39,194 nucleotides of DNA. It comes from Deltaproteobacteria bacterium (lineage in GTDB: Bacteria > Myxococcota > Myxococcia > Myxococcales > 40CM-4-68-19). The notes beneath the pieces were generated by a model. The model saw only the letters and a list, made by a program, of their open reading frames with translations. It was not told the DNA's origin and did not search any database. This document shows, piece after piece, positions 33,342-39,194 of the stretch. Both the position numbers and the translations under genes were made by a program. The stretch covers positions 1 to 39,194 of the forward strand of contig JANYKT010000127.1 in NCBI GenBank assembly GCA_025358085.1. Reading direction: 5' to 3'. The stretch's first letter is position 1, and each line of letters starts with the position of its first letter.

Positions 33342-34783
33342 GCGGACGCTCCGGTTTGCGAAAGAGAGGCGGGCTCCGTGGCGGCTTCCAGCGCGCGCAG
33401 GGCGGCCGGCACGTCGAGGATCCCCGAGCCGAAGCCGGCGGCGCCTCCGCGGAAGGGCGCGGCCGACTGGACCAGCAGCGCGCGGACCTGGGCGGGCGAG
33501 ACCGGCTCGCTGCGGCGCGCGGCATGCGCGAGCAACAGCGCGCAGGCCGCGGTGACGAAGGGCGCGGCGAAGGAAGTGCCGGTGCTGAGCTGGTAGCCGC
33601 GCAGGCCTGCGGTGGGGATGTCTTCGCCCGGCGCGCAGAGCGCCACATGCAGGCCGCGGCTGCTGAACGGCGAGGGCCTTCCGCTCGCGCCCACTGCGCC
33701 GACTGCGATCACGCCCGGCAGTGCGGCCGGGAAGTAGCGCGTAGAGTCGCCGGTGTTGCCCGCGGCCGCCACCAGCACGCAGCCGCGCGTGAGCGCATAG
33801 CGGATGATCTCCCTGTGCGGCGCGGCTTCGCCTTCTTCCAGCGCGGTCTCGGGCGTGCCGAAAGAAAGGTTGAGGACGCGCGCGCCCAGGTCCACGGCGG
33901 CCTTCATGCCCGCGTCGATGTCGGGGATGGCGCCGATGGCGGTGACGCCCTGCTCCGCGCCCATGCGCGCGCCGGCGAGCACCCGCACCGGCAGCAGCCG
34001 CGCCGCGCCAGCCAGCCCGCGCGGCAGCCGCTCGCCCAGCGCTCCGATGATGCCGGCCGTCGCCGAGCCGTGGCCCATGTCATCGCGCGGCTCCTGGCGC
34101 CGGCCCGCTCCGGTGCGGATGAGCTTCACCCAGCGGGAGAGCCGTCCCTGCGGCAAGCTGACCGCGTCGACGCCGGGCCGCAGGCGACCGTGGAATTCCG
34201 GGTGGTCGAGATCGACGCCGCTGTCGAGCACCGCCACGATGAGCGCGCTGTCGCCGGGCTCCAGGCGCAGCGCTTCGGCGGCACCGATCTGCCGCGCGAC
34301 CGAGGCGCCGGCGAAGTGCGCGAGAGCCGCCTGGGAAGAACGTGGGCGGCCGTCCGCGCCGTTGTGCGCGTAATCGGCCGCAGCGTCGAGTGCGCCTCCG
34401 AAGGGCGTCTCGCACAGCCAGTGGCGCGAGGCCATCTCCACCGCGGCCAGGCCGCGCAGATCACGCACCAGCGCATCGAGGTCGGCGTCCGGGTCGAGGT
34501 CCACGCGGTAGGTGCGCGACAGGCCGGTGTCGACCTCGAGCGCGTCGAACCCGAGATGCCGGCGCCCCGGCAGCGCGACCGATCGAGCTGCGCCGAAGAC
34601 GCGCGAGACCTTCATCGCCGGAGTGAAACGCCGCAGCACGCGCTCGACCCCGCCGCCCTCGAAGCGCGGAAACGGCGAGCGCGCGCCCAGCACCACGTCG
34701 CCGTGGTGCGGAATGTCCGCAGGGTCCTCGCCGGGGCTGACCCGGAAGACGATGCGGCCTCGCACGGCGTGGCGGACCGGCAT
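33338..34783 (-). CDS. Cluster gene 5: subtilisin-like serine protease (S8)
   Basis: A 481-aa protease. Catalytic triad Asp187 (VAVLDSGVDLDHPE), His238 (DDMGHGSATAGI) and Ser404 (STGTSFAAPFV), with oxyanion Asn343 (AAAGNTGD). Residues 1-170 form a prodomain-like N-terminal part that lacks a signal peptide and starts in the overlapping stop/start TGATG shared with the upstream gene. Catalytically complete. Probable roles: maturation of cluster proteins or proteolysis in a target cell. It sits between the 283-aa IPT-like protein and the 622-aa protein. Confidence 0.92.
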   Translation of the reverse strand: MPVRHAVRGRIVFRVSPGEDPADIPHHGDVVLGARSPFPRFEGGGVERVLRRFTPAMKVSRVFGAARSVALPGRRHLGFDALEVDTGLSRTYRVDLDPDADLDALVRDLRGLAAVEMASRHWLCETPFGGALDAAADYAHNGADGRPRSSQAALAHFAGASVARQIGAAEALRLEPGDSALIVAVLDSGVDLDHPEFHGRLRPGVDAVSLPQGRLSRWVKLIRTGAGRRQEPRDDMGHGSATAGIIGALGERLPRGLAGAARLLPVRVLAGARMGAEQGVTAIGAIPDIDAGMKAAVDLGARVLNLSFGTPETALEEGEAAPHREIIRYALTRGCVLVAAAGNTGDSTRYFPAALPGVIAVGAVGASGRPSPFSSRGLHVALCAPGEDIPTAGLRGYQLSTGTSFAAPFVTAACALLLAHAARRSEPVSPAQVRALLVQSAAPFRGGAAGFGSGILDVPAALRALEAATEPASLSQTGASA

Positions 34784-35634
34784 CACGGCGCGCCTCCGTG
34801 ACCGTTGCGGGGACCGTCGTTCCACTGCGCGCCGTCGGGCCGCTTCAGCGCCTCGCCGCGCGGGCTGGGCTCGGGCGCTGCTCCCGGTCTCGGCGCAGGC
34901 TCGCCCGGCAGCCGGTAGAAACCCGTGGCGCGCTTCTGCCCGACCAGCACCTCGAACTTTCCCTCGTGGTGGTGGCTCATGGGCCGCACCAGCAGCTCGC
35001 GCGGGCTCGACTCCAGCACCTCGACCGGCTCGCCCGAGAAGAGAACCTCGGGGGGCGCGATGCCGTGCGCGAGGTTCGCGCCACGGATGCGCAGGAACGG
35101 CACGCCCAGCCCCCCCGCCACCACTTCCTGGCTGGTGACCTGTGGCTCGGCCGCCTGCAGCAGCAGGCTCTCGAGCTGCATCATGGGAATGCCGGTGAAA
35201 GCCTGCACCGACTTGGGGTCCGCGTTCTGCGAGAGCTTGCGCAGCTGGCCCACGGTGCGGACACCGGCCCACTCCAGCCGCTTGCGCGCGTGCGGATCCA
35301 GCGCCTGCGACGCGCCGATCTCGTCGAGCTGCCGCGGGTCCTCGTCGGCGGTGAGCGAGAGCGTGTTCTCCTCCACCATGCTCTTGGTGATGGTGGTGAA
35401 GGTGAAGTGCAGCGTGCTCGCACCCGCTTCGTTGGGACCGGCGTGGCGCATCAGCATCCGGCCGCCCTGGTCGGGCTCCCAGAAGACGTGCAGTTCCACC
35501 GCCAGATCGCGCAGCGCGAAGGTGAGCGGACGGCCGGTGCGGGCCTTGAGCGCGAGCAGGTCCTGCGCGCGATCGAGCTGGGCGGTGAAGGCCTGGACGA
35601 ATTCCTCGACCGGCATGGCGCGTCCCTGCGTCAT
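34783..35634 (-). CDS. Cluster gene 4: small beta domain - helix-hairpin-helix - IPT/TIG-like protein
   Basis: A 283-aa protein in three parts. Residues about 1-95 (VEEFVQAFTAQLDRAQDLL ... LTFALRDLAVELHVFWEP) resemble the trypsin-co-occurring (trypco) type of small domain associated with proteases in conflict systems; this is a resemblance, not a proven match. Residues about 108-160 (LDPHARKRLEWAGVRTVGQL) form a helix-hairpin-helix-like unit. Residues about 172-240 (PFLRIRGANLAHGIAPPEVLFSG) look like an IPT/TIG strand set, with HHH near its end. The tail is Pro/Gly-rich. No signal peptide. Directly coupled to the subtilase gene. Confidence 0.6.
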   Translation of the reverse strand: MTQGRAMPVEEFVQAFTAQLDRAQDLLALKARTGRPLTFALRDLAVELHVFWEPDQGGRMLMRHAGPNEAGASTLHFTFTTITKSMVEENTLSLTADEDPRQLDEIGASQALDPHARKRLEWAGVRTVGQLRKLSQNADPKSVQAFTGIPMMQLESLLLQAAEPQVTSQEVVAGGLGVPFLRIRGANLAHGIAPPEVLFSGEPVEVLESSPRELLVRPMSHHHEGKFEVLVGQKRATGFYRLPGEPAPRPGAAPEPSPRGEALKRPDGAQWNDGPRNGHGGAP

Positions 35635-35870
35635 GCCGCGCTCCCGCCGAGCACGAAGGTGAGCCGGACCCGGTCGAGCGGGTGATCGAAGCCGGTGGCG
35701 AGCAGGCCGCGCGGAAGAGTGGCCAACAGACCGGCGTCGTCGAAGCGGGCCTCGAGCGGCAGGTCGAGGCGCAGATCGGTGACCTGCACTGCGATGGAAT
35801 CGGCCGGGCCGCCCGCGCGGGACGGCACCGACTCGGCGAGCGCGACCACCAGGTGCTCGAAGGCGGTCAT
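35631..35870 (-). CDS. Cluster gene 3: small beta-domain protein (79 aa)
   Basis: A 79-aa protein beginning MTAFEHLVVALAESV. The motif DLRLDLPLEARF followed by GLLATLPRGLLATGFDHPLDRVRL suggests a compact beta fold, and its general pattern recalls the N-terminal part of the next gene. ATGA at 35867-35870 and ATGA at 35631-35634 couple it on both sides. Longer in-frame versions that run into paralogue E are not used because the ATG at 35870 is ideally placed. Possible adaptor; family not firmly assigned. Confidence 0.65.
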   Translation of the reverse strand: MTAFEHLVVALAESVPSRAGGPADSIAVQVTDLRLDLPLEARFDDAGLLATLPRGLLATGFDHPLDRVRLTFVLGGSAA

Positions 35871-37141
35871 TGCGGGGGGCCCCCGGCCGGGCGCGGGGCT
35901 GCGGGAGAGGGCACGGCCACTGCTGGGGCCGCCCCGGGCGCGGCCGCGGCGGGAGCTGCCACGGGCGCCTGCCAGCGCGCGTTCGAGTTGATCAGCTCGA
36001 TGGCGCGGCTGTCGGCGAAGCGCTCGAGCGGAAACGTCTCGGTGCGGAATTGGATGCTGACCTCGCCCATCAGGTCGGCCTTGATGGACGCGTCCGCCTG
36101 CGCGTTCACGCCCAGCGTGGACACCATCGTGCTGACGTTCGAGGGCGCGAGGCTGCTCTGCGCGATGTTCCCGATGCCGGTCTGGACACCGATGTCCGCG
36201 CGCACCTGCTCGCGCGCCGCCGCATGAAATTGAAGCTTGGCCTTGATCTGGCCGTTGTCCACCACGATGCGGCTGACACCCATGAGCACCAGGCTCGCGA
36301 GCGTCTGCATCCGCTCCTCGCCCAGCGCGTTGCGGCCCTTCTCCAGCAGCTCGCCGTCGGTCAGCTCCTCGGTGAGGTCGCGGCCGGCAAGGCCGTAGCG
36401 CGCCAGCCACTTCGGGCCCGGCGCGCCGTCCTCTTTCGGGAGCAGCTTCGGCTGCCCCGCCTTGCCGGGCTCCGGAAGCTGCAGCTTGAGGTCGTTCGGA
36501 TAGCGCTGGACAAACCAGTCGCGGACCTGGTTCGGCGAGACATTCTCGCTGGCGAAGTCGTCCACCGAGCGCGAGATGCTGGCCACCAGCTGCGCGTACT
36601 CGCGCATCTGCTGCGCGGTGGCGTCGACGATGGACTTGAAGGTGCCGGTGACGAGCCCCGACACGAACGCGGCGAAATCGACCGCCTCCAGCGCGCGCCG
36701 GGCGCGGTCGCCGATCTGCGCGGTACCCGGCGGAGGCGGTGGCGCCGTAGGCTCGGGCGGCGCGGTAGGCGCGGGCGGCTGCTGGCCAGTGCTCCGCTGC
36801 GAGGCCGGGAGCGGCCCTCGGCCGACGAAGCGCTGCTGCTCGCGCTGGCGCATGTCGCGCTCAATGGGCGATTCGTCGAGCGGCTGCGCGTAAGGGTCGT
36901 GAGCGTCCCAGGGGAGAGCGCGCGCAGGTGCTCGCGACCCGAGCCGCGAGTTTTCCTGCGAGAGAGCGCGGCCGGGCTCGTGCGCTTGCGCGCGGCCCGT
37001 CTCCTGCGGCGCAAGCGCGCGCTGGATCTGGCCCAGGTCGCGATCAAGCGCGCGGCGTTCCGCGTCGGCCAGCCCCGCGAGGCCGGCCGATGCGCGGATG
37101 CTCCGCAGCGCCGCAAGCGCGAGGGCGGCAGCGTCGGCCAT
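35867..37141 (-). CDS. Cluster gene 2: paralogue E of five-member family
   Basis: A 424-aa protein separated from the other four paralogues by five other genes. N-terminal Ala-rich helix, then a Pro-rich spacer (80-145; DPYAQPLD, APPEPTAPPPPPG). Block 1 at about 151-217 (AVDFAAFVSGLVTGTFKSIVD; NQVRDWFVQRYP), block 2 at 274-306 (MQTLASLVLMGVSRIVVD) and block 3 at 357-386 (GEVSIQFRTETFPLERF). Pro/Ala tail from 390. It starts three bp after the first gene of the cluster and overlaps the 79-aa gene by ATGA. Confidence 0.78.
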   Translation of the reverse strand: MADAAALALAALRSIRASAGLAGLADAERRALDRDLGQIQRALAPQETGRAQAHEPGRALSQENSRLGSRAPARALPWDAHDPYAQPLDESPIERDMRQREQQRFVGRGPLPASQRSTGQQPPAPTAPPEPTAPPPPPGTAQIGDRARRALEAVDFAAFVSGLVTGTFKSIVDATAQQMREYAQLVASISRSVDDFASENVSPNQVRDWFVQRYPNDLKLQLPEPGKAGQPKLLPKEDGAPGPKWLARYGLAGRDLTEELTDGELLEKGRNALGEERMQTLASLVLMGVSRIVVDNGQIKAKLQFHAAAREQVRADIGVQTGIGNIAQSSLAPSNVSTMVSTLGVNAQADASIKADLMGEVSIQFRTETFPLERFADSRAIELINSNARWQAPVAAPAAAAPGAAPAVAVPSPAAPRPAGGPPQ

Positions 37142-37144
37142 GCG

Positions 37145-39076
37145 CTACCCGGTCCCCACGGCAGCGTCGGAGAGCTCCTGCGCCTGTTGCAGCCGCTGCA
37201 ATCGGGCGTGCGCGGCCGTCCCGCGCGCGGCGTCCACCAGCCGGTCCAGCATCTGGGGAAGCGAGTCCACCGGCAGCGGCGCGTGCGCGCCCAGAGCCCG
37301 CACGGCGCCCGACAGCGCGGCGTGCGTGCGTCCGTCGAACGCTCCCGTTTCGGGCAGCTGCGACTTCCGCTGGAACGCGCGCACGTCATCGTGGCCGAGC
37401 GCCCGCAGCGCCGTTTCGCGATCGGCGTGCGTGCGCACCGGGCCCACGGCGCGCGCCACCCACGAGAGTCCCGCGGCGTTGCCCAGCGCCAGCGCGCGGT
37501 CGTGCACCAGCGCCAGTGCGCGCGGCGAGTCAAGGCCCAGCCAGCCGGCGGCCTCGAGCTGCGGGTCGAGAAACTCCAGCACCGCCACCTCGTTCTGCGC
37601 GGGGCACATGGCAGGCGATCCGGCAACGCTGCGCAGCCGCGAGAGCCACGGCTCCTCCCAGAGGTGGCGGCCATCTACGGCCTGGAGCCGACCGTCCGGC
37701 GAGGCGGCGCAGGTGACCTGCAGCAGCTCCTCCTGGCCCGGGCCGAAGCACTGCGCGAAGCCGGCGCGATCCCGGCGTTGCAGCGTGCGAAGCAGCTTGC
37801 CCAGCGCGCCGCTGCGCTGCGTGAAGCCGAAGAGCCCGAGCGCCACGCCCTCGTCCTCGCCGTGCTCTCCCGGAAAGCTCGCGTCCACCGAGCCGTAGCC
37901 CCGAGCCGTGGCCGAAGCGCGCGCCACGGCCCCGGCGACAGCGAGCTTCTGCTCGACAGTCAACGAGAGCGCACGCGGGGCCGCCGGTACGGCGCGGCCG
38001 TAGCGCTCGCCCGCGGGACCGGACGGCGCGAGCGGCTCGTAGACCACCTCGACGGGGAGCCCCAGTGCCGCCACCGCGGGGCCGTCCTCGGCGCCATCGG
38101 CGGCGGCGAGGATCTGGACCTTTGCGCCCAGCGCGCCCACCGCGGCGCCGTCCTCGAGGTGCCCCTGCTGGGCGTCTTCGTCGGAGAGCAGCGAGTCGTC
38201 CTCACCGGCGCGCAGCAAGGCGAAGCCGTCCTCGGGCGCGTCCGCTTGCTCATTTTCGAGAGCTTGGGGAGCGCGTGCGGCGGGCCGGCCATAGGTCTGC
38301 GCGCGCGCGGGCGGCTGTCCATAACCGTCGGGGTCTTCCGCGCGACGTCCGGCAGGGCGCGGGCCTGGCGAGCCGTACGCCTCGCCGCCGGATGGAGGCG
38401 CATCCGGGCCTGCAGATAGTTCGGGCGCCGCGCCGTCCAGGTCGTCGTAGCACTCCAGCTCCTCGGCGGCAGGCAAAGGTTCTGCGAGCGGCGGATCGAC
38501 CGGCACCTCCGCTGCGCCAAGCTGCGCCGAGTTCCAGAGCGCGCTGCCGTAGCCGTCGTCGTAACGTCCGCGGCCCGCGGGCTCGCGCGCGGCGGTGGCC
38601 AGGAGAGCGTCGTCGCCGCCCCAGGACAGCCGGTGCTGCGGGGAGGCTCCGTACCGCGCATCGGGCGCGGCGCCGACCCGCGCGCGATCGAGGCCGCGGC
38701 CGGTGAAGTCCGAGGAGAGCGCGATGGACGGTGCACGCTCCAGCGCCGCAGGGTGCACGCTGAATCGCGCGTCCTCGCCGCGCGGGCTCCCGTAGGTCGC
38801 AAGCGCGTAGTAGATGCGCTGCGCGCCAGCGAACTGCTGCAGCTGCCCCGACGGCAAGAGATAGGTGGTGTCGGGCCCGCTTGCAGCGATCAGCCCGCGC
38901 TCGCGAGTGGTGAAGAAGTTGCGCGGCGTGCGCTCCGCCTGCAAGTCGCGGTGGAACAGCCGGGGGTCAGTGGCGCAGGCGATCTCGATCCATCTTTGTC
39001 CGGGCGCTCGCACCGTGAACGAGGCGACGGGAAAGCGGTCGGAGATCTGCGTGCGGCCGGGTGTGATCGATTCCAT
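37145..39076 (-). CDS. Cluster gene 1: lysozyme/chitosanase-like hydrolase with PG-binding domain
   Basis: A 643-aa protein, first in the operon. Residues about 10-135: a conserved N-terminal module (RFPVASFTVRAPGQRWIEIA, NFFTTRERGLIAASGPD, AGAQRIYYALATYGS), often seen in otherwise unnamed proteins. Residues 135-365: disordered, acidic and Tyr/Gly/Pro-rich. Residues about 368-550: lysozyme-superfamily/GH46-like segment, with GLFGFTQRSGALGKLL and an FAQCFGPG...EELL pattern. Residues about 553-600: PG-binding-like unit (DDVRAFQRKSQLPETGAFDG). No signal peptide. An in-frame TGA just upstream fixes the ATG at 39076. Confidence 0.65.
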   Translation of the reverse strand: MESITPGRTQISDRFPVASFTVRAPGQRWIEIACATDPRLFHRDLQAERTPRNFFTTRERGLIAASGPDTTYLLPSGQLQQFAGAQRIYYALATYGSPRGEDARFSVHPAALERAPSIALSSDFTGRGLDRARVGAAPDARYGASPQHRLSWGGDDALLATAAREPAGRGRYDDGYGSALWNSAQLGAAEVPVDPPLAEPLPAAEELECYDDLDGAAPELSAGPDAPPSGGEAYGSPGPRPAGRRAEDPDGYGQPPARAQTYGRPAARAPQALENEQADAPEDGFALLRAGEDDSLLSDEDAQQGHLEDGAAVGALGAKVQILAAADGAEDGPAVAALGLPVEVVYEPLAPSGPAGERYGRAVPAAPRALSLTVEQKLAVAGAVARASATARGYGSVDASFPGEHGEDEGVALGLFGFTQRSGALGKLLRTLQRRDRAGFAQCFGPGQEELLQVTCAASPDGRLQAVDGRHLWEEPWLSRLRSVAGSPAMCPAQNEVAVLEFLDPQLEAAGWLGLDSPRALALVHDRALALGNAAGLSWVARAVGPVRTHADRETALRALGHDDVRAFQRKSQLPETGAFDGRTHAALSGAVRALGAHAPLPVDSLPQMLDRLVDAARGTAAHARLQRLQQAQELSDAAVGTG

Positions 39077-39194
39077 GCGGGATCTCTCGGGGCTCGAGGC
39101 CAGCTGCTTTGTTCACCTGCACCCGCCGCGCCAGCTCGGTAGGGCCGCAGCGGGCGCTCTGGCTGGGTGGCTGCCCAGCCGGGCATGGCCGATC
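39077..39194 (-). promoter_or_regulatory. Region upstream of the cluster; promoter not resolved
   Basis: The 118 bases to the window edge hold no gene I can support and no clear -35/-10 or sigma-54 element. A weak GAGAG lies before the ATG. The true promoter, or an additional first gene, may lie beyond the window. Confidence 0.3.

Noticed and set aside
16055-39076. Contractile injection system or prophage
   Set aside because: No sheath, tube, spike, baseplate, tail-fibre, portal, terminase, capsid or AAA+ gene can be recognised among the 16 genes.
16055-39076. CRISPR array or classical restriction/defence genes
   Set aside because: No regularly spaced direct repeats and no nuclease, helicase, methylase or NTPase motifs were seen.

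Overview
This window is GC-rich chromosomal DNA from a deltaproteobacterial lineage, most likely Myxococcota. The evidence is very high third-position GC, an FHA + DUF4388 (PATAN) protein, a BamD-type lipoprotein, PilT with a long Pro/Ala tail, lipoproteins, and a SelD that is itself a selenoprotein. Genus cannot be fixed from the sequence.

Positions 1-15.2 kb are mainly housekeeping. On the + strand: rplM-rpsI; a membrane-anchored solute-binding-like protein with a DUF4337 protein; pilT; recX overlapping a bamD-like lipoprotein gene; then a TPR gene coupled to the FHA/DUF4388 gene. On the - strand: an alpha/beta hydrolase and its likely TetR repressor, with near-identical operator-like sequences in front of each, then a secreted-protein/lipoprotein pair. 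Returning to the + strand: selD, which reads through an in-frame UGA at the catalytic position and is followed by a SECIS-like hairpin; a small membrane protein; an exported Amidase_3; rph; and rdgB. Four tRNA genes (Pro-UGG, Arg-UCU, His-GUG, Lys-CUU) and a terminator follow.

Positions 16.05-39.08 kb are a single 16-gene block on the - strand, and this is the unusual part of the window. Neighbouring genes overlap or lie at most 21 bp apart, so it reads as one ~23-kb operon transcribed from the right end toward the tRNA genes. It encodes: (i) four cell-wall-hydrolase-like proteins, three built on an Amidase_3 domain fused to different partners (a PG-binding domain with a YkuD-like signature; an alpha/beta-hydrolase-like domain plus VanY/M15 carboxypeptidase; a papain-like cysteine protease) and one with a lysozyme/chitosanase-like domain plus a PG-binding domain; (ii) a subtilisin-like protease; (iii) five paralogues (about 360-465 aa) sharing three conserved blocks, of no family I recognise; (iv) a 79-aa and a 283-aa protein with small beta-rich domains, the second also with helix-hairpin-helix-like and IPT/TIG-like regions; (v) four further proteins I cannot assign, including a 1078-aa Ig-like protein. 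None of the 16 has a recognisable Sec signal peptide, lipobox or membrane anchor, although several substrates are peptidoglycan. My inference is that the five paralogues form a multi-subunit assembly and the hydrolases and proteases are its cargo or processing enzymes, used for non-Sec release, predation, competition or programmed lysis. No sheath, tube, baseplate, portal, terminase or ATPase gene is seen, so it is not a recognisable phage, T6SS or eCIS locus.
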